A stretch of DNA of 64,000 nt, taken from the NCBI GenBank assembly GCA_038503065.1, contig JBCAMK010000006.1, forward strand, positions 868,001 to 932,000, given 5' to 3'. A program made the translations under genes and the position numbers. The notes beneath the pieces are model-generated. The model made no database searches, was not told where the DNA came from, and saw only the letters and a list, made by a program, of their open reading frames with translations. Of this stretch, positions 1-11,097 are shown one piece after another. The first letter of the stretch is position 1. Every line of letters starts with the position of its first letter. Source of the stretch: Paragyromitra xinjiangensis (taxonomy: Eukaryota > Ascomycota > Pezizomycetes > Pezizales > Discinaceae).

Positions 1-3000
1 TAATTAATGCCAAGAGTTCGGCTCGAAAGATTAGCTGCGGCGGGTATCCCGTATAGATTTTGAATTCTGCGCCAAGTCTATGAGAATTATAGTAACCGTG
101 CAACTATATGAGAGCAATTTTTTCCACGACGCACTAGGCCCCTCTAAAAATACAAAGCGTACCATAGCCGTCAAAGTTGAATGCGATCATGTAGCGGACA
201 ATAGGCCAAAATTGTATGTTGAGACATATGCAATTGGAGGAGTAAAAAATATTACTTACAACGGAACAATTTGTTAGAGTCTCGCCATGTGTCCCTCGAG
301 TGATTCTAGCCCGAGGAACATACTATGGTATATAAATAGCAGTATCATCCATTATCTGTTAGGGCGAGATTTCTTTCGGATCCACCAGGTCATAGAACCC
401 GTTACGCCAGGCGGATCCAGAAGTAGATTTGCGGTCTCCAAGAGTTAGTAAGCTAGAACGTGGGTCAAGATCGATGTCAAGCAGCCTAACAGATCAAAGC
501 TTAACCTTATTATTTTCGTGCAGCAAATGACTAGTTATGACATCGCAGCGGTGAAAAAAAAGTCCCCTTGTAGAACGGGTCGCGCAGATCTTACATCTGT
601 GATAACGACGATTGTAGTTATGTGAACTCATTTTTGAACAGAGAATCACTAAATTTAGTCAAGTCTCCATGAAACCTGGCCGCTCTGTTGGCAGTCACAC
701 TATATCACCCAAGTCCCCGGGACCACATGGCTAATTGCTAGTAAATCTTATTTGCAGAAAGTGTCTGTGCTTCGAATCGAGGAAGAGGAAGCCAAAATAC
801 TTTCCGATGGACCGATATCATCCTGTTGGATAGGGGCTAATACTTCTGCGTCACGAGCCGTAGAATCAGGTTCAACTTGACAAAACGTGGAATATGCGCC
901 TAAAGATTAATGAGACAACGCACCCTCGCTGGTGGGTCTGTCCGTATGCGTGTGATGGCAGCCATAAAAACCGTTAGCGTTTGGCTGAAAGGAAAACACC
1001 CAAAGGAGCACACTCAAAAAATTGACCACTAAGTATCGCCATTTCAACGACAAGAATAGTTTTCTCCTTCTCTGTTCGCTCCACTGTGGGCGGGTTGTTT
1101 GAACCTGGTAAGCAAGACAAGGATCCAGGGGAATTCGGACATCATGAAGGAATCATCCGATGATATCAGGGGTGGCACAAATCCCCCTATTTTGTGTTCG
1201 GCCTCGACCGGGGCTACACATGTCGAGTGATCCCCAGAGGCGAGTACGAGCAAAGACTTGTGTTACTGATACTATTATCTGTAGCACGAACAATAAGCGA
1301 GTGTCTTGGCACAGTGCCGGTCTTCCGTACGATGTTTGATCCCAGAAATCTCTTGGTTAACTTCAAAGTCTTATCTAAACAGGGCAATGATTGCCCAATT
1401 TAGAAATTAATTCCTGTCTTACTCTAGAGCTCTTCATGTCGGCGTTGGTCAGTCGCATATCGAAACAGTCTCTTACTCTCGACGAAAATACCCAATACAC
1501 GGAAATCGAGGGGTTTGACTAACAAAAATTGATCAGTCAAGGCAGCCAGCCGCCCTTCTGCCGAGAGCGAGAGACTGTAAGCATGTTTTAACCCGATGAG
1601 ACATGCTCCTACTATCATAGTTAGAGAAACCATCAAATCATCAAACAATGAACGGGCAAACAAATGCTGGCAGCTCAGATATGTAGAGTTACACTCACAG
1701 AAAAATATGGCAGCTAGAGGACAAACCTAAAGACGATCCCAAGTTTGTCCTCAAACACGTCCCGTTACGCTCGTGCCTTTAGGTAAAACCCACAAATTTA
1801 CCAAATCCACGGTTACTCCGCGGCCAACCCGCGAATTAGTTATCTTGCTGACTTCTCGAGGATTTCCAAAATGGGTTAGGGGTAACTAAAGATAGCCAAA
1901 AAAGCAAGCCACAAGGCCAGCAAAATCATTACAATCACTTGTCCATTTTAGGTAGGTAGTTAGTAAAGAGTTTGTATCTGATGTTTCCTCTCGCGAGACA
2001 ACGTCACTTTTTTTTTCGGCTCTCCCCGACGTCAAAAACCTGCATATGTATCAGGCAAAATTTCATAGCTCCATACAGATTAAAGTGCTGGAAATGAGAC
2101 AACAGAATACCTAGAGCTCGGGACTTCAAAATCCCGTCGCCAGTCTACATTATAGACTCTTGGCTAAAGCGACCCGAAGCTTGGCTAAGACGACCATTGC
2201 CGAGGTTCGAGGGCGGTTTGTTCAATTCCCTAGTAGACAAATTCCTAATAATAAGTATGCTTAAAAATGCCCAATTTCGGTGGGTTGATCTACAGTCGTT
2301 AAGGTTGCAACTGCATGTAAGTCCATGCACGTTTATCCCCGTGTAATTAAATTACTGTGTAACTCTTAGGATGACACCCTTGTCTTTACAGTTTCCAGAA
2401 CCGTCACTTTTACTGGTATTGGGCCGATCGTGCTTCAAAATGCATTTAGCCAGCGTGCTTGTAGATGTATGTAGAATAAACCGAGGAAGTCCCAATAGAC
2501 AGTTGGCAAGGCTTTAGAGTTTTGTTATATCAGAAGCAATGCCTGTCAATTGGCTACGTGGGCGGCGCGGGTCGCTTCTCGGAGATTTTTAGCAGATTGT
2601 TTCCTACCATGTACCACCACTTTATCGCGATAAGTCACGAGTCGCGAGCTAATACAGTCGTAGGTCGCCAAGGGTTCTTCCAATTATCCTCAAATCTCTT
2701 CCATACCGTCATTGCTTTTATTTTCCCCCTTGATTGAATTGCTGACATCCCACTCCGGAACACCTTTCGAGTATTTCAAAAGTAGATCGCTAGGGTGATG
2801 CAATAACGAGGGTTATAAATTGATGACATCCGCCTTGGCAAAGTAAGCAGCAAATTTGCGTTATATATCTTTATTAGCCGTATAAATCATCAACTCCCAA
2901 CATTTCTCGCGATCTCTCAATCTTCTCTCAAGCGGAGTTCTGGGGATAATAAGCGTTCATGCACCGTTCTGGATGTTTCAGTTCCCAATAGTGATGATCA

Positions 3001-4919
3001 CTAACAAATACGGCTTCACAACTTCCTTGGAGTTTTGTATAGTAATCAGTATATTTCCAGCGCGTTAGCATTGGCTGCTAGAAGCGAGTGATGCTGCGTG
3101 ATTGGTAGTCTGTCACACAGGGTCTAAATAAAGTTGTGGTTCTCTGAATCATGTTTTTGGCGCCGTCCTATGCCGAATGTGGCCAAGAAAGTTATTCTTT
3201 TTCTACAAATCGAGAAATGTAAACCATCATTTTGATTCAGAGCAACTCAACTTTGGTCAGGTTTGTGTGACTGCTTATTATTGTGAATTGATGTGTTAGC
3301 GACCATCACCAACTTTTCAAGTAAGCTCGCGAGTGTGGGGCCCTTCCCGTCCTATGAGGGGCGTTCTACTAGTAGGCCAAAAATTAGCTGTAATCGGAGT
3401 GCCAGTGATATCTCGTGCCAAGGCATTTTAGTGCAGAAGCACTCGAAGATTTGAAAAGAACATGTCACATGAGTGGGCTAGTTTCAAAGCTGCGGCAGGA
3501 AGAGCGAGATGAGGTCTTTGAGGGGAAAAACGTATCAAGGTGAATAACTACAACCCCAGTGGCGTTGATCTTGGCATGGGTTCGGTCTGTGATTAACAAC
3601 CTTAAACACCTGGTTTCAGCGCGTTGGTTGAGTAGAGATCGTCAAATCATTAAAACCAAGAAAACGATGTGGTCATGATGTTGCGCCATAGAGTACCCCT
3701 TGAAGAATACGCTCCCATAACGAGTGGCCGCAATTTAGCGTGATTTGTTATCGCATCCCTCCCCATATTTAGGAGATTAGGTAGTCGGCATCAGGACGTA
3801 CAAAGATCTGGGCGCCAAGGTGGCGCTCCCCGGTTCCGCTTTCAAATCCCAAGTAAGCGGTCGCAAGATTTGCTTCGGTTTCCTTATCCCAATCGTCATG
3901 GGTTCTCACTCGCATATTCGCCGGCGACGTGGGTACCCAGCAAATCGTAAATAGCTTCAATAACTCCAGAAGTGCCCAACACCATCTTGCCCATGAATGT
4001 TTCAACCAGGTATATATTATTAGGTCGGCATTACATCTGGGCATAAGCTGTCGCTACCTCGCTACCAAATAGTCGAATGCCAAGGTTCTGGGGCGCCCTA
4101 ACATCCTATCCGACCCGTCTTTGAGAATTTTTTTCCCCCTTACATATTGTAACGGTTCGAAGCTTACCCCGCGCCTCGGCTTGTGTATCCTGAAGCCTTT
4201 GGGCGTCGGGCTGCGACATACCGATTCTGTTTAACGATCGGGCTAATTTCGTCTCGTCTCGTATGAGGGATCTGTGAATCCTCGGGCTCGGAACGTGGGT
4301 AATCATTTGGCCGGAGCGGCTGGAAAGAGCTTGGCATTTGTCATGTAGAGAAAGCGATTGGTTAACGTTGGTGAAACATAATTCGCTCAGACCTCTGAAG
4401 ATCACCATATCTCACTCGCTTTCGCTTCGAATACTAGGCGTAGGCTTGGTGATGATAAAGGGGAGGTTTAACACAAGCTCAGTGGTGCTGTGCGCGAGTT
4501 TGCTGCTCTCGGTTCCGATTATGTTGCTATGCCAGCCTGGTAACTGAAAATTGGTGGATCTTGGTACGCCATAGAGTATCGTGCTGGAGTGAATATCGTC
4601 TTTCCAAAATGGTTACTTTGCTGTGCTCCAGAGCTTCGCCGCAGGTTTCTTTCAACTTCCAGATAGCACCTAAAATACCTACCCGGGCCCAGTTCTAGGT
4701 CCCGGGTTTGTTTGTCTCTAAAATGAAGCGAATTCGCTAAGCCAAAATGATAGAATCTGGGCACTGGCTCGAGCTTTTATTGTGAATCAGACCGCGCCTT
4801 TTCAAGCCTTGGCTTAAGGGCCGACCCGGCTTAAGCCCCTCTGGATCGGCCGGCGGGCTGCAGCAATGTCTCGGGTTCCACTTATTTTGTGGAATGCCAA
4901 GAAAAAACTGCAATCTTCT
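1..4919. other. Gene-poor stretch, no supported gene
   Basis: Only short open frames (at most 100 codons) occur on either strand, none with recognisable motifs or a convincing chain of splice sites. The base composition is balanced rather than strongly AT-rich, so it does not look like heavily RIP-mutated repeat DNA. I see no RNA gene and no obvious transposon coding remnant. Most likely old decayed intergenic or transposon sequence. Confidence 0.5.
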
Positions 4920-4921
4920 GG

Positions 4922-4954
4922 GCGTTGTGGTTGTGGTTATGGTTGTGGTTGGAT
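4922..4954. repeat. Short GTGGTT-rich simple repeat
   Basis: Imperfect tandem units of a GTGGTT/GGTTAT type immediately precede the inverted-repeat element that starts at 4960. Confidence 0.7.
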
Positions 4955-4959
4955 TGTTG

Positions 4960-5079
4960 TACAAACGTATGGGGGAATGAAGTTGGAACGGTTGGGATAC
5001 TGAAAGATCGTTTTTTGTAGCTTAATCACTGTGGCTCAACATCCTGGCCGTTCCAATTTCACCCCCCCATACGCTTGTA
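4960..5079. mobile_element. MITE-like element with 32-bp inverted arms
   Basis: The left arm (4960-4991) and the reverse complement of the right arm (5048-5079) both start TACAA(A/G)CGTATGGGGG and end in TTGGAACGG, with about four mismatches. The 120-bp unit has no coding capacity. Both ends begin with TA, which fits a TA target-site duplication of the Tc1/mariner superfamily, but the outer boundary cannot be proven from one copy. Confidence 0.6.
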
Positions 5080-5529
5080 TCTTGGGGTATCGTTGTTAAC
5101 GGCTGGAATCGGGAACATCCATGGAAGATTTCTCAAGTCTTTCTGCTCTCTTCTGGGAACGAAAAAAGTGTCCATTGGTCTTGTGCTAATCCTTCTATCT
5201 CCTCTCCCGTAATATAAAATAGTAGCAATAATTATTTTATTATTTTATTAGAACTTTCCCAAGGAGGAAGAAGCGAAAAGCAACCTATAACCAACCCGCG
5301 GCACAGAAGTAATTTTCTACCTCCCTACGACTAATTCCTCGTTGCGCCCCTGCAGATAACGTGTTAGTATATGATATTGAAGATTTCTGGGCGCGTCTTA
5401 CTTCAGTCGTCTTGAGAGTAGTATTGGTGATGGCCATGGGGATGTGGGCATCCACCACTCTTTTCATGATGTAGCCGGTGAACTAAAGCATATTGTAAGT
5501 AAAGATGAGAGGCCGATACCGTTCGGAAC
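5080..5529. other. Intergenic, nothing recognised
   Basis: Contains an AT-rich tract around 5210-5250. No supported gene; open frames on the minus strand here may be the far end of the doubtful gene described at 5530-6108. Confidence 0.4.
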
Positions 5530-6108
5530 TTACCCTCGCAAGAAGCAAAAATTACGGGTCGCCCTTTCTCTCGCGAGTCTTTTCCTCCTCCTAGCGATTT
5601 TTCCTGGGTTATTCTTGCCGTGATGTGCCGTGATGCCAACCCCTGATGTTGTTTTTACTGGGTTCCTGCTGCTCATATCGTCGAGCTCTAAGATCTCTAT
5701 GTGATAGCTTAAACCTAACCAATTAAAGACAACACATCTCGAAGCGGGTCTTGATATTCGCAAGGCAGGTTTCGACGTTTGCAAAGCCGGTCCCCATCGT
5801 GGTAGTGAGGACGCCGAGCGATTTGTTAACATCGACTTCAGGGTCTCTAGAGTTCTGTAACAAGTGTCAGCAGTTTGCACGTTGTAAATTTGATTCGGCA
5901 GCAATTATGAGTAACTTACCAAGCGGGATTCACTCTTTGGAACCTGTTGTTTGGTGTCTAGGCTTATCCCTCTCTGTTGTGCTAGTTTGGGCTTGAAGCA
6001 TTTGGCGAGCGTAGCAGGGCGGGCTCCTCTTTGGATGGGGGAACGTATCATGCTGTGCTGGGTTTGTGTGATGCATGTGGTTGTACTGGGAAGAGAGTAC
6101 CAGTACAT
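5530..6108 (-). CDS. Possible spliced gene or gene remnant, unknown product
   Basis: On the minus strand a frame running to about 5930 ends at a consensus donor (GTAAGT, after a Leu codon) and an acceptor TTGTTACAG near 5865 continues into a protein-like stretch, NSRDPEVDVNKSLGVLTTTM, followed by GTGFANVETCLANIKTRFEM. A branch-like TGCTGAC lies before the acceptor. A further 39-bp intron would lead into a charged stretch that then hits a stop. I do not recognise the product. The composition is coding-like, but no complete gene model can be built, so this may be a decayed gene. The true start may lie upstream of 6108. Confidence 0.25.
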
Positions 6109-8526
6109 GAGCCGGGTAAAGAGTTGGCCTGGTGAAACTAGTCAGCAGACACCTCCCAAATACTTAGGCGTTCATTGAATATTGGGAAGGCTGCACCCAC
6201 CAAAGATCGAGAAAACCTTTCCAATGCCAGCCACTAGCCATAGCCACCGTAGAGTCTGCTGAAATTTGTTCCAGTGCTAGTGGGTGGAACATGCGCAATA
6301 CATGTTGATATCCTGAAGTACCAGACTGTATAAGCAGAAGCGAGGTCTTTGCCCTGTTCATGCACTCTCATCACTTGAAATGTATTGGAATAGTAGATTA
6401 GTCTGTAGAATGTGGATTATTTTGTGTTGATGGTTTACATATTTAGTGAGTGATAGGGTGTGACTGATCATATTGATTCCATACCCTCAGAAAAACTTAA
6501 GGCCACTGATTCTGCGAGCCTTGCATGATACTATCGTCCACTGTATTGAGTTACTCGGTTTTCCTAACCTAGATATTCCGGGGTGATTCCCCCATTTTAT
6601 TTTATTGGGGTATACGATTGAAAGGGTTTCTGCGGAATTTAAGCAAAGCCTCCTGAGTCATCAGAAGTACATTTAATTTCGCCTCTCATTTAACTGGCCC
6701 CTTCTTCAAGTTAGGGTCACTAGATAGACATAGTGTATTTCTGTGGCTTGCATTTGTGCTTGATACAACAAGACTGAAGCCTAAGGCGCCGCCATGTTGC
6801 CTTTCCAGCTTTGGATCATGAACAAAAACATTGTTTCGATTTTTTACCGTGGTTTAATAAGTTGTCAGAATAACTTGTTAGTAATGTAGCTGACTAGTTG
6901 ATAGTCATGTGGTTTGGCCTGGCATCAGGCGAATTCAACATCTCCGCGCCTTGGTATTTTCGTCTTTGTTGCACTACTCTATGTGACCGGTAGTTTATGG
7001 TATAGACCGAAGCGCGGGTGAGGCACCGCTCGTATCACTCCGCGAATGGGAAGTATCATGCTATCTAAAGCATGTCTTCGGGAAGCTGTAGGAGCCGGGA
7101 TATCTGATTTCGGCCTTTTGCCATGGTTATGACCTGACAGCAATTTTGTCTCAAATTCTAACACGATGTGCAGGCAACGTTGGGGTGCGTTTGCCAAGCT
7201 AAAGTCATTTATAGCGAGCGAATTGACGACATTAGCGATGCAAGGTACAAGTGGTGGATAGGTGAAACCTGCTAACGAGTAGGTCTCTCGCTTTCGGCCA
7301 CGAATCCAGAGGGAAAACGCTGACCTTTGTTTTGAAAGTGTGCCTGCATTTTAGCGGAAAAGGGGATGGAATCTTGACATGGGCTCTGGTGGAGTAGACC
7401 CCTAGATGAGGGCAGCGCAGAAAATTTCCTCGCCGCAGCTTTCGTAACACAGTACCATAAAGGTGGAACATGACTCAGCGGACAAGTCTAAAAATCCTTC
7501 ACCCTTCTGTCCCAGCGTTGATACCTATGTAGAGGTACATACACCCACGGGTATTTGAGTCATAGCTTGGCGGGGACAGGGCATGGTGCTTTATTATAAA
7601 ATAGCGGAGAGACAAAGGTACTAGGAGGTTCTTTTGTGGGTGGGGCGAGTTTTTTTCGCGAAAACCCCCGGATAGAAATCGCTTGCTTGCTCGTGTTAGT
7701 TGATGTTAGCGTTAACGCAAATATCGAGAGAGTTTTGGCATCTCAAGCTCTGGGCTGAACCCCCATTCATTCTGCTTGGTATTTGTAACTTAGTATGTAA
7801 TAAATCTAGCAAAAACAAGGGGAGGCTAATCAGCTCATTTGGTCACAACGTTATGATTATTATGTTTGGTGTAAGTCGTAGGCACTGGCGATGGGTGCGG
7901 GAAAAAGATTAGGAGGGGATTTTAGGGGAGGTTCCGCGATAAAGGAATTTGTGATATTTCTTGGAAGCTGCGGGAGGAGGGGGCGGGATGGATATGGACC
8001 GAGTATTGGGAATGAAGGGGGTGGCGTAAGTATGAATTAGATTGTTTGTTGGAGCTAGCCTACGCAGGGGAGGCTATCTTCGGAGAGTGAGTTTTGTTGA
8101 GCTGGGTTGAGCTTGTGCTTCAAGTTTGAATCTGTTTATTGTGTTACCTTTGGTTTTGTTGGAATACCAATTTAAGGGGCTATTTTTCCCGGTATAGTGC
8201 TTTTGTATGTTTAATAGTTAGTCGAGTGGATGTAGGGTTATTCTCATGCAGCCCATGCTGTACGCACCTGGTGAAATGGACCCTCCTAACTTCGATATCA
8301 GATCATAAATTATCACTCGTAAAAGTATATTGGTTTGATTAAATAGGTAAATAGTTCTTCTGGTCCATTAGTTTAAATTACTTTGCTACTCGCGCAAGCT
8401 AGCATCTCCTTGTTTTTAAAAGTTACTAGAACTGGGGACTGTTTATTTATACACGATTTCCTCTAAGGTCTTTATGGATACCCTTCGTAATAGGTTCCAG
8501 TGTCTAGTAGGGAGGAGGAGACCAAT
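6109..8526. other. Gene-poor stretch
   Basis: No open frame above 80 codons with coding character and no clear repeat structure was found. This is downstream (minus-strand sense) of the orphan gene at 8527-9354 and includes its presumed terminator region. Confidence 0.45.
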
Positions 8527-9354
8527 TTAGTTAGACTCAACGTTTTGGTGCTTGTTTGCCACAAGTGTGACGTTGCTTTTCGTTTTGAACCATTCTGTTT
8601 CCTGCATCGTAATTTCACTCTCCTTGACTTCACTGAAGATATACTGTTCTCCAAACGTCCAATCTAGCTCCTCGCCAGATGGACGAAGGATCTCCGTTAG
8701 GCAATGCGACAGGATCTCTGGTGTTAGATTTTTTTCCGAAACTCCAAATAGCGCTCGAAATAAAGTCCAAACTGTCGTCTCACCACAGATCAGGAGGTGT
8801 GTGACCTTTTTTGGTTCAGCCGGCGTTTGGGAGTCCTGTAGGTTGGGCTTGGGTATACTGATGTACACATCAAAATGTTTCCCTTGGCAAGTCCTGGAGT
8901 GGGTAATATCCCATTCGTATCTTAGGAGCCCTTCAAGACCTCTGAACACCTCTAGCGAGAGTGATGCTAATTCATATCCGTAGAAGTCGTTGAATTCAAT
9001 CTGAACTGCCTCTCGAAAACCGTCACAGCGGTTTACCATCCCTCGGACCATCCACTGAGAGATGCCTTTGAAATATCTGAAAACATATTCAACCTTCTGG
9101 TCAGGTACTCTCAACAGGCAAAGGGCACGGCCTTTACTGTTTCTCTCGATCCTGATGTATAAGGTCATGGCTGTTGTTACTTCCCGGGTCAAATCAGTAC
9201 GGCTTTCGAAAGAATTTTGGGCTTTGTCCCAGAGGTCCTGCCCAGTAGCACATTCCTCTTGTTTCTTATTTTCGAACCGTATTATGTGAGCTGTAGGAAA
9301 TCCTTCGGAAGTAGAATCTTTAAAACTTAGGAGAAAGCGTGCATGTGGAGCCAT
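8527..9354 (-). CDS. Hypothetical protein, 275 aa, single exon
   Basis: An intact 275-codon frame starts at an ATG in good context (GTCATGGCT) and ends at a stop near 8527. No intron is needed. The protein is soluble, without signal peptide or membrane segment, rich in aromatic and charged residues; it has a mixed alpha/beta look (for example LYIRIERNSKGRALCLLRVP and THLLICGETTVWTLFRALFG). I recognise no domain. It is the longest frame in the first 11 kb and stands alone between empty flanks. The antisense frame of 143 codons at 8552-8983 is a shadow. It could be a lineage-specific gene or a captured transposon gene; expression evidence would settle whether it is real. Confidence 0.6.
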   Translation of the reverse strand: MAPHARFLLSFKDSTSEGFPTAHIIRFENKKQEECATGQDLWDKAQNSFESRTDLTREVTTAMTLYIRIERNSKGRALCLLRVPDQKVEYVFRYFKGISQWMVRGMVNRCDGFREAVQIEFNDFYGYELASLSLEVFRGLEGLLRYEWDITHSRTCQGKHFDVYISIPKPNLQDSQTPAEPKKVTHLLICGETTVWTLFRALFGVSEKNLTPEILSHCLTEILRPSGEELDWTFGEQYIFSEVKESEITMQETEWFKTKSNVTLVANKHQNVESN

Positions 9355-10194
9355 GACAAACTAATTTTTGGAGTTATCTGATAAGAATATTGGACTTGAA
9401 GTCATAAATTTTGGGATGGGTGGGAGTTTAAAGAGGGAAGAAAACAAAAAATCCAATAGCCGGGCGTTGTCGGCATTTCCTTTGGCACTAGTGGGGCACC
9501 ACCTGATTGAAATCTTGTCAGCTGCCTTCTGGTGCGATTTACGATTGGCTCCGTGTTCGTTCTTGGGAATTATGAGCTCAGAGCTTCAACACTTTGGGTT
9601 AATTAATGTTGGCCTTGGATGTTTGTTCGTCTTCCATGGGTACCTGTAGTTTGCCAGCACGCCTGTTAGGCTTTGTCATCAATTATCACTCGTAGTTGTT
9701 ATATTGATAATGTAGCGAATATTGAAGGAGCAATTTGGAGGTTTAGACCGGGAGGCAGATGGCTAGCGTGGATGACATCGACAGAAGACAGGCTTGTGTA
9801 ATCATTATCTATTGGAGCTTTGATGGCGACGACCCTTTCATCTCGCTCACGAGCCATATCTCTTCAAACCCTTTGCTTTCCATCTCCAGCAGACGAAGTG
9901 TGGCCTTGCATAATCACCCAAGGCCTAGTTGCTAATTGAAAGATATCGGGAAATAGCATCATATCATCATCAATATCTGCTGACTTTGTCACTTCAGAGG
10001 ACTGTTAACTTGGGACCAACAGGCTAGTTTATACTGCAGAATCTACTAAAGGAAAGGTGATTGCGGGTGGTAATCTTATGGTCTCGTTTTGGTGATTTCT
10101 ATCATCTTGGTTACGATTATTTGGCATTATTACTTGGTATATTCACTGATAGGCGTCCTAGGACCTCATTGGGAGTCAGGATTTGTTGATCGTC
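9355..10194. other. Intergenic, upstream of the orphan gene
   Basis: Presumed promoter side of the minus-strand gene ending at 9354. One 93-codon plus frame (9368-9649) has no support. Nothing else recognised. Confidence 0.4.
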
Positions 10195-10520
10195 CAAGAC
10201 CAGGATCTAGCTCTCCTGAAGAAAAGCAGCGGCTTCCTATATGCTAAAGTAGTGGCTTCCCGGGATGTATCCAAAACTACAAACTATCTGGGGCTGGTTC
10301 GTATTCTAGTACCTGACTACTTAAAAGTAGTAATAGCCTGGATGATGCGTTCGAGAAAGCTTGGGCTGCCTACACAGCCGTATACAATGAGAAATTTAAG
10401 GCCCAAGTATAGAAGAGGTACGAGAACGTGTGATAGCAGGACATTCATGGGGAAGATGTCTCACTACCCAGGCCTGCAGTTGAGTACAGGCTTACTCGGA
10501 GGGGGAAGCAGAAGGAGTGA
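10195..10520 (+). pseudogene. Decayed coding remnant, unknown family
   Basis: In one plus frame, stretches such as PGSSSPEEKQRLPI and DDAFEKAWAAYTAVYNEKFK (around 10340-10400) look protein-coding but are interrupted by in-frame stops. A different frame gives a 223-codon ORF (10183-10854) that starts at a non-ATG codon and has low-quality composition; I treat it as the shadow of the remnant. I cannot assign the parent family. Confidence 0.25.
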
Positions 10521-11097
10521 GCGACTGCCCAGGACTAGGGTTTTCCATGAAGTCTTTCTAGAAATTTACTGTGCAATCCCGAATACCGTTCCGTGTTACC
10601 TTGTCATACAGCTCGAACCGAATCGATGCGTGCGCCCGAGAAAGACAAATAAAGCCAACAATCACTTTACTGCTAAAGACGCCTGGATTTCCGGTAATAA
10701 GTTGTTTATTAGAGGTTCAAACGGATACGGTTCTTACATAAGTTGGACCAAAAAAGATAAAAAAAACCATGGAAGTGGAGAAAAAAAATTACATGCAATG
10801 ATTAACCAGCACACCATAATCCGAACCGTTCCATCCAGGGCTAGCACTAGCTAGCAAATCACTCAAGATACTCCGAATCCCAAAACACGATACAAAAACG
10901 GAAATAGGAGAGGAACACCAGAACTCCCTCATCCACCCTTCCCAAAAGAAAAGGGAAAACACCCCTAGTACTCAAACAATGCACTCGAAAATATTGTCCT
11001 TTTTCACCCTATTCACCCTATCCCCATGGTATAACCCCGCGCGACAAAAATAATGATAAATAAATAAAATACGGATGGTGGAAGAAGAACTACTTTA
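10521..11097. other. Intergenic, 3' flank of the AT-hook gene
   Basis: A-rich sequence that includes the presumed 3' untranslated region of the minus-strand gene ending at 11098. No gene seen. Confidence 0.4.

Noticed and set aside
10183..10854. 223-codon plus ORF
   Set aside because: No ATG start, poor composition; a different frame in the same place looks more protein-like but is broken. Treated as a remnant only.
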